NCBI RefSeq assembly: GCF_008727865.1
Contig: NZ_VTWU01000010.1
Location: forward strand, 1-64,000
Length of the DNA stretch: 64,000 nucleotides
Direction of reading: 5' to 3'
From: Hymenobacter busanensis
Lineage (GTDB): Bacteria > Bacteroidota > Bacteroidia > Cytophagales > Hymenobacteraceae
Each line of letters opens with the position of its first letter. Position 1 is the first letter of the stretch. Below the pieces are notes generated by a model. That model saw only the letters and a program-made list of their open reading frames with translations. It was not told the origin of the DNA and did no database searches. The translations under genes were made by a program, and so were the position numbers. This document shows, piece after piece, positions 8,450-16,845 of this stretch.

Positions 8450-9565
8450 ATGCTGCCTTCCGCCGACTTACTTGACGCCGATTACCTCATCATTGGCCAC
8501 GGCCTGGCCGGCGCCCTGCTGGCCTGGGAGCTGCGGCAGCGCGGCCAGCGCGTGCTGGTGCTCGACGCCGGACTGCCCAACGCGGCCTCGCGCGTAGCGG
8601 CCGGCCTCATCAACCCCGTGGCCGGCAAACGCTTTGCTCTGTCGTGGCGCATCGACGAGCTATTGCCCGCCGCCGCCGCCACGTACCGGGCGCTGGAAGC
8701 CGAATTCGGCCAGCCGTTTTTTCACGAGCTGCCCATTCTGAAGCTGTTTTCGTCGGTGCGCGAGCAGAACGACGTGCTGGCCCGCTCGGCCGACGGCCGC
8801 TGGGGCGACTACGTGCGCGACCCCGCCCAACCCTTGCCCGACGTGCCCCTGCTCAAACAGCCGTTTGGTGGCCTGGTGCTGCAGCACGGCGGCTGGGTCG
8901 ATACCAGCGCGCTGCTCGATGCGCTGACCGCCGACGGGCTGCAAAAAGGCTGGCTGCGCGCCGAAACTTTTGCGCCCGAGCTGCTTGTTGCCGAGGCATC
9001 CGGCGCCACCTACGCCGGGCGGGTGCGCGTGCGGCGCGTGGTGTTCTGCGAAGGGGCTGCCGCGGTGCGCAATCCGTGGTTTGGGTGGCTTCCTATTACT
9101 CCTAACCAAGGCGAAGTGCTCGACGTGGAAGCTCCAACGCTACCAACCGACTACGTGCTCAACCGCGGGGCCTACGTGGTGCCCGTGGGCGACGGCGGCC
9201 GGGTGCGTGTGGGTGCTACCTACCGCTGGCCGCCCTTCGCCGAAGAACCCACCCCCGAAGCCCGCGAGGAGCTAGCCGAGCGCCTGCGCGAGCTGACCGA
9301 AGCGCCGTTCCGCATTACGGGCCAGCGCGTGGGGGTGCGGCCCGCCGTGCGCGACCGAAAACCGCTCTTGGGCCTGCATCCCCAGCTGCCTGCCTTGGCT
9401 GTTTTCAACGGCTTGGGCTCGAAGGGCGTGCTGCTGGCGCCGCGCCTGGCGGGCTTGCTGGCCGACGCGCTGGAAAATGGCGCGGAGCTGTGGCCGGAAG
9501 TCAATATTCTGCGTTATCATGCGTTGTATCCTGTCGCACCCGCGGCTTCGGTACCCGCGCCCTGA
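8450..9565 (+). CDS. FAD-dependent oxidoreductase, DAO family
   Basis: A 371-residue flavoprotein of the D-amino-acid-oxidase (DAO) superfamily. The N-terminal dinucleotide-binding fold is clear: DYLIIGHGLAGALLAWEL with the GxGxxG-like glycines at 16-21, followed by an acidic end at VLVLDAG. The C-terminal GVRPAVRDRKPLLGLHP and NGLGSKGVLLAP match the second FAD-contact region. Such enzymes oxidize amines or amino acids; the substrate is unknown. ATG 8450 is preferred over the upstream in-frame GTG 8432 because a near-consensus -7 box (TATTTTG, 8437-8443) lies between them. That box ends only 6 bases before the ATG, so the mRNA may have almost no leader. Roughly 30 bases separate it from the next gene, so they may be co-transcribed. 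Confidence 0.88.
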   Translation: MLPSADLLDADYLIIGHGLAGALLAWELRQRGQRVLVLDAGLPNAASRVAAGLINPVAGKRFALSWRIDELLPAAAATYRALEAEFGQPFFHELPILKLFSSVREQNDVLARSADGRWGDYVRDPAQPLPDVPLLKQPFGGLVLQHGGWVDTSALLDALTADGLQKGWLRAETFAPELLVAEASGATYAGRVRVRRVVFCEGAAAVRNPWFGWLPITPNQGEVLDVEAPTLPTDYVLNRGAYVVPVGDGGRVRVGATYRWPPFAEEPTPEAREELAERLRELTEAPFRITGQRVGVRPAVRDRKPLLGLHPQLPALAVFNGLGSKGVLLAPRLAGLLADALENGAELWPEVNILRYHALYPVAPAASVPAP

Positions 9566-9595
9566 TTCTCACCTGTTTCTGCCCTTTCTGGCTTT

Positions 9596-12500
9596 ATGAA
9601 GCACTTGTCCTTTTCGTATAACCGCCTGCGCGGCCTGCTGCCTACGGCGGTCGGGCTGCGGGGGGCCGCCGTGGCGGTGGCTTGCGTGCTGGCCGCGGTT
9701 GGCAGCGCCCGTGCCCAAACGGCGCAGGAAAGCTTTGGCCGCGTCCGTATCCAGTACAAGAATTTCGACTGGCAGCTGCTAAGCACGCAGAACTTCAACG
9801 TGTACTACTACGCCGGCGGTGAGCTGGCGGCGCGGCGTGCGGCCGAGTATGCCGAGAAAGAGCTGCAGCGCATCACGGCGCTCATTGGCTACTACCCGTA
9901 CTCGAAAACCACCCTGATGCTCTACAACTCGGTGGGGGATTTGCGCCAGAGCAACGTGGGCCTCGATGCCGACAAGTTCAGCACCGGCGGCGAAACCTCG
10001 CTGCTGCGCATGACCAAGGTGCAGCTGGCGTTTGGCGGCGAGCAAACCACCTTCAAGCGCGACCTGAGCTACCAGATTACCCGCGTGCTGCTCAACGACA
10101 TGATGTACGGCGGCTCGCTTAAGGAAGTCATCCAGAGCAGCTACCTGCTGCAGCTACCCGACTGGTTTGTGGCCGGCGCTGCGGGCTACGCCGCCGAGGG
10201 CTGGAGCGTGGAAATGGACGACTACATGCGCGACATGACGCAGAAGGTCGACAAGGACCGCGCCCCGCAGTTTTTCCTGCGCAACCCCGAGCTGGCGGGC
10301 CAAAGCCTCTGGAACTACATTGCCGAGCGCTACGGCTACACCAGTATTCAGAACATTCTGAACCTGACGCGCATCACGCGAGACGTGGAAACCGGCATCA
10401 GCTCGTCGCTGAACGTGCCCTACAAAACCTTCCTGAAAGACTGGCTGGGTTACTACCGCCAGCTCAACAGCCAGCCCGAAACCACCTACCAACTGCCCGA
10501 CGAGCCGCACCAGGTAATGGCGCGCAACCGCCGCAACGTGCATTTCGCCGAGCCGGTGATTTCGCCCAACGGCCGCCTGCTGGCCTACACCGAAAACGAC
10601 CGCGGCCGCTACCGCGTGACCGTGACCAACGCCGACGGCACCGGCGGCAGCCACACCATTTACCGCGGCGGCTACAAAACGCCCGACCAGGAAGTAGAGC
10701 GGCAATTGCCGGTGCTGGCGTGGCGCAACAACAGCCAGCTGGCCGTCGTCGACGAAAGCAAAGGCTTGCTCACGCTGCGGCTGATTGCGGCCGACGGCGG
10801 GGCCTCGGGCCTGCTGACGCGGGTGAAAGACGCCCTGCCGTTCAGCGCCAACAAAGGCTCGTCCTTGCTCAACAGCTTCAGCCAGGTGCTCGATCTGGAT
10901 TACTCGGCCGATGGCAAGGCGCTGGCTTTTACCGGCGTGCGCAATGGCCAAGCCGATATTTACGTGCTGCGCGCCGGCAGCCGGCAGCCCGAGCAATTGA
11001 CCAAAGACGTGTTTGACGACGTGCAGCCGGTGTTTTTGCCTGATGGCGAAACGCTGGTATTCAGCTCCAACCGTTGGCTCGACTCAACCGGCACGGCCAA
11101 AGGCGGCTTCGATGCCGTGGTAAACAACTACGACCTGTTTGCCTACCACCTCGACGGCCGCGCCAAGCCCATTGAGCAGTTGGTGGCTACCATTTCCAAC
11201 GAAACCCGGCCCCGCGCTTTGTCGCAGGACGAGGTGTTGTTTCTGAGCGAAGAAAGCGGCGTGCGCAGCGTGTTCCGATACAACTTGGCTACCCGCCAGC
11301 GCACCGCCATCAGCTCGTTCCTCAACAACCTCGCGAACTTCGACTACAACGCCACCACCGGCGCGCTGGGCTTTGTGGCGGCCGATAAGGCCCGCGAGTT
11401 TGTGTATGCTTACCCCAAATACGAGCTGCCGCAGGACCTAAAACTGTACAAAACGGCCCGCCAGGAAATTCTGGAAGACCGTTCGGCGGCGCAGGTTAAG
11501 GCAGCGCAGCGGCCGGCCCAATCGGCAGCCACCACGCCCGACGCGCCCGCTACCAAACAAGCGGCGCCCAAAAAAAGCCAGGGCATCGACCTGAGCGACT
11601 ACCAGTTTGAAGAAGATGCGCCCAAGCAGCGCCCGCAGCGCCGCAGCACCGTGGTGGCCAAGCCGCAAGGCGTTACGCCCGGCCTCACAATTGGCGGGCC
11701 CCAGCGCTACGATACCCGGTTTAGCCTCGACAACGTGGTGTCGTCGCTCTACGCCGACCCGCTGCTGGGTATCGGGCTGATTGCGCAGGCCAACATGTCG
11801 GACCTGTTTGAAGACCAGCGCATTCAGGCCGGCATCTTCGCCCTGACCGACTTGCGCACCAACCGCCTCTACGGCGAGTACACCAACCTCAAACGCCGCT
11901 ACGACTGGAGCCTGCGCTTCGAGAAGCAGAGCTATTTTCTGGCCGCCAAAGACGGCAGCGAAGTGCGCCTGGGACGCTACGAAGTGACGCCGGGCATCGT
12001 GTACCCGCTCACGCACAACATTAGTGTGCGGGCCAACCTGCGCTACGTCAACATCCGGACGGTGCTGGTGGAGCGGCTGCTGATTCCCGACGTGCGCGAC
12101 CAGTACTACGGCGGCAGCTCGGAGCTGGTGTTCGACAACGCCATTTCCACCGGCGTGAACATGCTGGAAGGCACCCGCTTCAAGCTGGGCGTGCTGAAAA
12201 TGAACTCGGTAAGCGACAACAGCCAGGACTTCGGCAAGCTCTACATGGATTTCCGGCATTACCAGAAAGTGTACCGGCAAATTGTGTGGGCCAACCGCGC
12301 CAGCTACGGGCAGTTTTTTGGCAACTCCAAGAAGCAGTTCCGCCTGGGGGGCATGGACAACTGGCTGAACGCCAAGTACGAGAATTCGGACGACCTGCGC
12401 TACGACCAAGTCGATAACACGGCTACCGACATCTTCTACCAGCAGTTTGCCACCAACCTGCGCGGCTTCAACTACAACCAGCGCAACGGCCCCAAGTACG

Positions 12501-12856
12501 TGTTGTTCAACTCCGAGCTGCGCGTGCCCATCATTCAGGTGTTGTCGCGCAAGCCCATCTACTCGGGGTTCTTCCGCAACCTGCAACTCACGGCTTTCGG
12601 CGACGCGGGCACGGCTTACTCGGGCTCCAACCCTTTCAACGAAAATAACTCCTACAATACCCAGCCCATTTTCAAGCCGGGTAACGCCTTTTCGGCCACG
12701 GTTATCAACTTCCGCAATCCGCTGCTGCTTGGCTACGGCTTCGGGGCCCGCACCACGCTCCTGGGCTTCTACGGCAAGCTCGATGTGGCCTGGGGCCAGG
12801 AAGACTACGTGGAGAAAGGCCCCAAATTTTACCTGACGCTGGGCTACGACTTCTAA
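9596..12856 (+). CDS. large exported peptidase-MA-like / TolB-propeller / barrel protein
   Basis: A 1086-residue exported protein with three parts. A signal peptide ends near GSARAQ. Residues about 40-290 resemble the peptidase-MA (gluzincin) fold, with LPDWFVAGAAGYAAEGW matching the conserved 'LPxWFxEGxA' strand, but the expected HExxH helix reads YQITRVLLNDMM, so the zinc site is missing. Residues about 300-600 carry WD40/TolB-like propeller repeats (ISPNGRLLAYTEND, DLDYSADGKALAFTG, PVFLPDGETLVFSSN). After a charged linker, the last 350 residues look like an outer-membrane barrel ending in aromatic KFYLTLGYDF. This architecture recurs in Bacteroidota as a 'TolB-like translocation protein' without known role. 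An outer-membrane location is inferred. Confidence 0.8.
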   Translation: MKHLSFSYNRLRGLLPTAVGLRGAAVAVACVLAAVGSARAQTAQESFGRVRIQYKNFDWQLLSTQNFNVYYYAGGELAARRAAEYAEKELQRITALIGYYPYSKTTLMLYNSVGDLRQSNVGLDADKFSTGGETSLLRMTKVQLAFGGEQTTFKRDLSYQITRVLLNDMMYGGSLKEVIQSSYLLQLPDWFVAGAAGYAAEGWSVEMDDYMRDMTQKVDKDRAPQFFLRNPELAGQSLWNYIAERYGYTSIQNILNLTRITRDVETGISSSLNVPYKTFLKDWLGYYRQLNSQPETTYQLPDEPHQVMARNRRNVHFAEPVISPNGRLLAYTENDRGRYRVTVTNADGTGGSHTIYRGGYKTPDQEVERQLPVLAWRNNSQLAVVDESKGLLTLRLIAADGGASGLLTRVKDALPFSANKGSSLLNSFSQVLDLDYSADGKALAFTGVRNGQADIYVLRAGSRQPEQLTKDVFDDVQPVFLPDGETLVFSSNRWLDSTGTAKGGFDAVVNNYDLFAYHLDGRAKPIEQLVATISNETRPRALSQDEVLFLSEESGVRSVFRYNLATRQRTAISSFLNNLANFDYNATTGALGFVAADKAREFVYAYPKYELPQDLKLYKTARQEILEDRSAAQVKAAQRPAQSAATTPDAPATKQAAPKKSQGIDLSDYQFEEDAPKQRPQRRSTVVAKPQGVTPGLTIGGPQRYDTRFSLDNVVSSLYADPLLGIGLIAQANMSDLFEDQRIQAGIFALTDLRTNRLYGEYTNLKRRYDWSLRFEKQSYFLAAKDGSEVRLGRYEVTPGIVYPLTHNISVRANLRYVNIRTVLVERLLIPDVRDQYYGGSSELVFDNAISTGVNMLEGTRFKLGVLKMNSVSDNSQDFGKLYMDFRHYQKVYRQIVWANRASYGQFFGNSKKQFRLGGMDNWLNAKYENSDDLRYDQVDNTATDIFYQQFATNLRGFNYNQRNGPKYVLFNSELRVPIIQVLSRKPIYSGFFRNLQLTAFGDAGTAYSGSNPFNENNSYNTQPIFKPGNAFSATVINFRNPLLLGYGFGARTTLLGFYGKLDVAWGQEDYVEKGPKFYLTLGYDF

Positions 12857-12887
12857 CCGCAACTGCTGGCACACGCGTAGGCAGCCG

Positions 12888-12923
12888 CAAAAAAGCCGTT
12901 CGGTGAATACCGGGCGGCTTTTT
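12888..12923 (+). terminator. intrinsic terminator after the barrel protein gene
   Basis: AAAAAGCCG (12888-12896) pairs with CGGCTTTTT (12915-12923), with an inner CGGT/ACCG stem in the loop. It lies 31 bases past the stop of the preceding gene. Confidence 0.8.
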
Positions 12924-12937
12924 CGTTGCCGGGCGGT

Positions 12938-12945
12938 TACCTTCG
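12938..12945 (+). promoter_or_regulatory. -7 promoter element TACCTTCG
   Basis: TACCTTCG differs at one position from the Bacteroidota -7 consensus TAnnTTTG. It lies 33 bases before the ATG of the beta-helix cargo gene and just after the preceding terminator, where a new promoter is expected. Confidence 0.6.
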
Positions 12946-12978
12946 CGGTAGTTCACACCTTTTTACTTCAGCTGCGCC

Positions 12979-14496
12979 ATGAGAAAGTATTACCTCCTGT
13001 TGCTGCTGCTCGGGCTGAGCCTGAGCCACAGCTTTGCCCAGTTCCAAACGGCCGGCACCAACCGCCGCTACACGTTGGCTCAACTGGCGGCGGCCTCCGG
13101 CGGCTACGTTACCCAAGTAGGCACCGGATGGCAAATCAACGACACCATTCGCCTGGCCGCCACCGACACGCTGAGCATCACCACCAACGAAACCATTCGG
13201 TTGGCCGCCGCCGCGCTGGTGTACGTCGACGGCACGTTGCTCATCAACCCGCCCGATTCGGTGAAATTTACGGCCATAAATACGGCCACGCCCTGGCATA
13301 GCTTCACGTTTTCGACGACCGGCAGCGCCTCGCGCCTGCGCAAAACGGTGATTGAATACTGCGCCGGCGTGCGCCTGATCAGCTCCGATATTCAACTGTT
13401 CAACTGCGAAATCCGCCGTTGCGTGCCCACCATCAACGGCCGCCTCATTGGGAGCGGCGCGCTGAACGCCTCGAGCAGCAGCCCGCTGATCCAGGGCTGC
13501 CGGTTTGTGCGCAATGCCCGCTCGGCCATTGCCTCGCCGGCCAACGGCGGTGCGTCGCCCACCATTCGCAACTGCCAGTTTCTGCTCAACAACGTGGAAA
13601 ACGGCAACTACCCACAAATCAACCTCGGTCCCGGCAACCCCGCGCAAACCATTCTGATTCAGAATTGCCTCGTGGTGGGGAACGTTTCCACCAACGTGGG
13701 CGGCGGCATTGGCCTCTCCAATCTGTTGGGCAGCGGCGGCGTAACCAAAGCCGAGGTGCGCGGCAACATCATCCGCAACAACCGCTACGGCATCACCGTC
13801 ACGGGTTCGAACTACAACACGCTCATCACCCGCAACCTGATTCAGGACAACAACACGAACCCGAACGCGGCAACCGGCGGTAGCGGTATCAACTTCACCG
13901 GCAACACCCAAACCGGCGTGGTGTCGCGCAACGTCATCAGCGGCAACCTTTGGGGCGTGACGATGGTGAAATCGGGCACGACCACCAACGGCATGCTCAT
14001 CAGCTTCGGCGACGCCACCAGCACCGACTCGACCAACGTGGGCCGCAACCGCCTCGTGAACAACGGCAACGGGGGCACCATTTACGACTTCTACAACAAC
14101 GCCCCCGACGCGCTGAAGGCTGAAAACAACGACTGGGGCACCAACGTGGCCGCTACCGTGGAAGCCCACATCGTGCACAACCCCGACAACGCCACGCTGG
14201 GCCTGGTAGATTACCAGCCGTTCCTGACGCCGCTGGCCGCCCGCACGGCCGCACCGCTCACGGCCGCGCTCTACCCCAACCCCGCCCGCAACCAGGCTAC
14301 GCTGCAACTGCCAGCCGCCGGCCGGGTGCACGTAGCCCTGCGCGACGTAGCCGGCCGCCTCGTGCGCGAAGCCGATGTAACGGCCACGCCCGACGGCCGC
14401 GCCGTCCTGGTGTTGGCCGGGCTGAAGCCGGGCCTGTACGTGTACCAGGCCGAGCAAAACGGCCGCCTTGCCTCGGGCCGCCTGGCGGTGGAGTAA
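12979..14496 (+). CDS. T9SS cargo: right-handed beta-helix protein
   Basis: A 505-residue secreted protein. A signal peptide (MRKYYLLLLLLGLSLSHSFAQ) leads into repeated short beta-coils rich in Asn and Gly (RLISSDIQLFNCEIRRC, PLIQGCRFVRNA, PTIRNCQFLLNN, EVRGNIIRNNRYGI, TLITRNLIQDNN). These are typical of right-handed parallel beta-helix (pectate-lyase-like) repeats. The last 80 residues form a T9SS type A sorting domain: LYPNPARNQATLQL ... DVAGRLVREA ... GLKPGLYVYQAEQNGRLASGRLAV. It is therefore expected on the cell surface or outside. No catalytic residues of a polysaccharide lyase can be assigned, so substrate and activity are unknown. It has its own -7 box at 12938. Confidence 0.88.
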   Translation: MRKYYLLLLLLGLSLSHSFAQFQTAGTNRRYTLAQLAAASGGYVTQVGTGWQINDTIRLAATDTLSITTNETIRLAAAALVYVDGTLLINPPDSVKFTAINTATPWHSFTFSTTGSASRLRKTVIEYCAGVRLISSDIQLFNCEIRRCVPTINGRLIGSGALNASSSSPLIQGCRFVRNARSAIASPANGGASPTIRNCQFLLNNVENGNYPQINLGPGNPAQTILIQNCLVVGNVSTNVGGGIGLSNLLGSGGVTKAEVRGNIIRNNRYGITVTGSNYNTLITRNLIQDNNTNPNAATGGSGINFTGNTQTGVVSRNVISGNLWGVTMVKSGTTTNGMLISFGDATSTDSTNVGRNRLVNNGNGGTIYDFYNNAPDALKAENNDWGTNVAATVEAHIVHNPDNATLGLVDYQPFLTPLAARTAAPLTAALYPNPARNQATLQLPAAGRVHVALRDVAGRLVREADVTATPDGRAVLVLAGLKPGLYVYQAEQNGRLASGRLAVE

Positions 14497-14527
14497 GCGC
14501 CGAAGTATCACATTACGGGGTCTGACT

Positions 14528-14562
14528 GCGGGCCGGTTTCTCTGCGCGAGGAGCCGGCCCGC
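14528..14562 (+). terminator. GC-rich hairpin after the beta-helix gene
   Basis: GCGGGCCGG (14528-14536) pairs exactly with CCGGCCCGC (14554-14562). There is no T-run after it, so terminator function is uncertain. Confidence 0.4.
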
Positions 14563-14606
14563 TCACATATTCGGGTGGGCATGACCCGCTTCCGGCCCGT
14601 GGGTTG

Positions 14607-14614
14607 TATCTTTG
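14607..14614 (+). promoter_or_regulatory. -7 promoter element TATCTTTG (ccm operon)
   Basis: An exact match to TAnnTTTG, 26 bases before the GTG start proposed for ccmB. It rules against ATG codons further upstream as the ccmB start and probably drives the whole ccmBCDEF unit. Confidence 0.7.
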
Positions 14615-14640
14615 CCGTCCCGTTCACCCACCGACCGGCC

Positions 14641-15303
14641 GTGCAGCTGTTACGCGAGATTTGGTATCTGATGCAGAAGGACTTCCGTTTGGAATGGCGC
14701 CAGCGTGCGGCTCTGAACGGCATGCTGCTGTACGTGGGCAGCACTGTATTTGTGTGCTACCTGAGCTTCGTGCGCGGCGGGGTGCTGCCGGCCCCGGCCT
14801 GGAACGCGCTCCTCTGGATTATCCTGCTCTTCACGGCCATCAACGCGGTGGCGAAAAGCTTCCTGCAGGAAAGCCGCGGCCGCCTGCTCTACTACTACGC
14901 CCTGGTGCGGCCCGAGGCGGTAATCCTGGCCAAAATTGCCTACAACGCCATTCTGCTGCTGGGCTTGGGTCTGGTGGCATTCGGCGCCTACTCGCTCGTG
15001 CTGGGCAACCCCGTGCAGCAGCCTGGCCGCTTCACGCTGGTGGTAGCCCTGGGCGCGTTGGGTTTTGCTTCGTCGCTGACGCTGATTTCCGGCATTGCCG
15101 CCAAGGCCCAAAACAGCAACACCCTGATGCCGGTGCTGGGTTTTCCGGTGGTCATTCCCATTCTGCTCCAGCTCATCAAAGCCGCCAAAAACGCCCTCGA
15201 CGGCCTCGATGCCTCGCCGCAGCCCATCTACATGCTGCTGGGCCTGAACCTGATGGTGGTGGCGGTTTCCTATTTGCTCTACCCGTTTTTGTGGCGAACG
15301 TGA
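14641..15303 (+). CDS. ccmB: heme exporter subunit CcmB
   Basis: A 220-residue, six-helix inner-membrane permease of the CcmABCD heme-release complex for cytochrome c maturation. GTG 14641 is chosen: the protein then begins MQLLREIWYLMQKDFRLEWRQ, the standard Bacteroidota CcmB opening, and the TATCTTTG box at 14607 excludes an earlier start at 14575. Family features include the amphipathic KDFRLEWRQ before helix 1, the conserved region around NAVAKSFLQESRG, and PVLGFPVVIPILL near the C-terminus. The ATPase partner CcmA is not encoded in the window. It is followed after 79 bases, holding an inverted repeat, by ccmC. Confidence 0.93.
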   Translation: MQLLREIWYLMQKDFRLEWRQRAALNGMLLYVGSTVFVCYLSFVRGGVLPAPAWNALLWIILLFTAINAVAKSFLQESRGRLLYYYALVRPEAVILAKIAYNAILLLGLGLVAFGAYSLVLGNPVQQPGRFTLVVALGALGFASSLTLISGIAAKAQNSNTLMPVLGFPVVIPILLQLIKAAKNALDGLDASPQPIYMLLGLNLMVVAVSYLLYPFLWRT

Positions 15304-15313
15304 AGACGCTTTT

Positions 15314-15367
15314 GGCTGATAGCTGCTGGCTATTGGCTTTTTACCCCAACGCTAACAGCTAACAGCC
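15314..15367. repeat. imperfect inverted repeat in the ccmB-ccmC gap
   Basis: The 17-mer at 15314-15330 pairs with 15351-15367 at 14 of 17 positions. Both arms are built from a short iterated word (GCTGATAGCTGCTGGC against GCTAACAGCTAACAGC). The right arm ends 15 bases before the ccmC ATG. It resembles in design the repeats at 16846 and 38290, but shares no sequence with them. Confidence 0.6.
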
Positions 15368-15382
15368 ATTGGCCAACAGCTT

Positions 15383-16051
15383 ATGAAAAATTGGTGGAAA
15401 GTGCTGGCTGCGGTTCTGCTGCTCTACACGGTCGTCATGGGCCTGTTGGGGCCGGCGCCGCGCTTGCCCATTCTCAACGAAACCATCCGCAACCTGTACT
15501 TCCACGTGCCCATGTGGTTCGGGATGACCATCATCCTGACCGCCTCGGCCGTCAATTCGGCGCGCTACCTCTACAAGCCCTCGTACCGTTTGGATGTGCT
15601 GGCTTACGAGTCGGCGCAAACCGGGATTCTGATGGCGGTGCTGGGTTTGGCCACCGGCAGTCTGTGGGCCCGCTTTACCTGGGGCACGTGGTGGACCTCC
15701 GACCCGCGCCTGAACGGGGCAGCCATTGCCGTGCTCATTTACGGGGCCTATCTGGTGCTGCGCTCTTCCATCACCGATGAGCAGCAGAGTGCCCGCATTG
15801 GTGCGGTGTACAACATTTTCGCCTACTGCGCGGCCATTCCGCTGCTGTTTATCCTGCCGCGCCTCACCGATTCCTTACACCCCGGCGCCGGCGGCAACCC
15901 CGGCTTCAGCAAGTACGACCTCGACAACAACATGCGCCTGGTGTTCTACCCGGCCATTATCGGCTGGACGCTCCTCGGCGTCTGGATTACGCAGGTGGCC
16001 GTGCGGTTCACCCTCGTCAAACACAAGCTGTATGAAAAACAACTGGCCTAA
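15383..16051 (+). CDS. ccmC: heme exporter / holo-CcmE forming protein CcmC
   Basis: A 222-residue six-helix membrane protein of the heme-handling (CcmC/CcmF/CcsA) family. CcmC binds heme in the membrane and attaches it to CcmE. The conserved His in helix 2 lies in RNLYFHVPMWFGM. The tryptophan-rich periplasmic heme-binding segment reads WGTWWTSDPRLN, so the usual second W before the Asp is Ser here. A second conserved His is seen in TDSLHPGAG. ATG 15383 starts a short basic N-terminus MKNWWK. The 3' end overlaps the ccmD-like gene by 20 bases, which points to translational coupling. A weak four-base SD-like run is absent, as is usual here. Confidence 0.92.
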   Translation: MKNWWKVLAAVLLLYTVVMGLLGPAPRLPILNETIRNLYFHVPMWFGMTIILTASAVNSARYLYKPSYRLDVLAYESAQTGILMAVLGLATGSLWARFTWGTWWTSDPRLNGAAIAVLIYGAYLVLRSSITDEQQSARIGAVYNIFAYCAAIPLLFILPRLTDSLHPGAGGNPGFSKYDLDNNMRLVFYPAIIGWTLLGVWITQVAVRFTLVKHKLYEKQLA

Positions 16052-16298
16052 CCTGCTCTCCGAAGCGCTGCGCCACATTGGTCGCCGCGCCGTGCTGCTG
16101 CTTGCGGCCGTGCTGCTGCCCGCGCTGGCGGCCGTAGCCCAGCAACCCGCCGGCCCCGAAATGGCCGACCAATTCCGCCAGGACGGCAAAATCTACGTCG
16201 TGGTGGGCGTCATCGTCATCGTGCTGCTGGGCCTGCTGGCCTACCTCGTTTCCATCGACCGCAAAGTGGGCCGCCTAGAGCGGGAACTGCGCGACTAA
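16032..16298 (+). CDS. CcmD-like small membrane protein
   Basis: An 88-residue protein overlapping the end of ccmC by 20 bases. It has two hydrophobic stretches: residues about 19-38, which look like a signal peptide or first helix ending near AVAQQ, and residues about 54-73 (IYVVVGVIVIVLLGLLAYLV). A charged tail IDRKVGRLERELRD follows. A single periplasm-to-cytoplasm helix with a basic, coiled tail is typical of Bacteroidota 'CcmD family' proteins, and the position between ccmC and ccmE fits. CcmD is needed in other bacteria to release holo-CcmE from the CcmABC complex. Sequence similarity to the proteobacterial CcmD is weak, so the name rests mostly on context and topology. Confidence 0.8.
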   Translation: MKNNWPNLLSEALRHIGRRAVLLLAAVLLPALAAVAQQPAGPEMADQFRQDGKIYVVVGVIVIVLLGLLAYLVSIDRKVGRLERELRD

Positions 16299-16406
16299 CA
16301 AAAATCATTGCTTCGGGGCGGATTTTTTTGCCTCGTTGCGGTTGTTTCAATGGGCTGGCTGCCGAGCGGTTGGTCCAATTTTTCGGCGGCTTTTGCCTCT
16401 GCTACC

Positions 16407-16832
16407 ATGAAAAAAACGCATTTACTCGCCCTCGTCGTCATTGCCATTGCCATTGGCATCGTTATGGCCACCGCCGGCGACGCTTCGGTGTACGTCTCCT
16501 TCAAAGAAGCCAAAGAGCTGGCCGCCGACGGCGACCTGCGCAAGGTGCACGTGGTGGGCCGCCTGCCGCACGACGCGCAAGGCAACCCCGCCAGCCTGCA
16601 GTATAACCCCACGCTCGACCCGAACTACTTCTCCTTCACGCTGGTGGATACCAACCGCATTGCCCAGCAGGTGGTGTACTTCAACCCCAAGCCGCAGGAT
16701 TTCGAGAAGTCGGAGCAGATTGTGATTACCGGCAACATGCGCAACGACGTATTCGTGGCCGACAAAATCCTGCTTAAGTGCCCGTCGAAGTACGTGGAGA
16801 ACGAAGTGAAGGGCGCTACCGCCGCGCGCTAG
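16407..16832 (+). CDS. ccmE: heme chaperone CcmE, Cys-type (CxxxY)
   Basis: A 141-residue periplasmic heme chaperone held by one N-terminal helix (residues about 4-21). An OB-fold beta-barrel follows (VYVSFKEAKEL ... KVHVVGRL ... FTLVDTN ... VVYFNPKP ... IVITGNM ... FVADKILLKC). In E. coli-type CcmE the heme is bound covalently by His in HxxxY. Here the matching motif is C125-P-S-K-Y129, so Cys replaces His. This variant is known from other Ccm systems, for example in Desulfovibrio. ATG 16407 was chosen because it gives a normal membrane anchor; an in-frame upstream start at 16308 would add 33 unlike residues. ccmF follows after a gap filled by an inverted repeat. Confidence 0.92.
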   Translation: MKKTHLLALVVIAIAIGIVMATAGDASVYVSFKEAKELAADGDLRKVHVVGRLPHDAQGNPASLQYNPTLDPNYFSFTLVDTNRIAQQVVYFNPKPQDFEKSEQIVITGNMRNDVFVADKILLKCPSKYVENEVKGATAAR

Positions 16833-16845
16833 TGCGCCCAATTAC

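Noticed and set aside
11438-12874. 478-residue minus-strand frame under the barrel protein gene
   Set aside because: Antisense shadow of the barrel domain; His/Val/Gly-rich, no recognisable motif.
12937-14511. 524-residue minus-strand frame opposite the beta-helix gene
   Set aside because: The plus strand has a signal peptide, repeats and a sorting domain; the minus frame has none of these.
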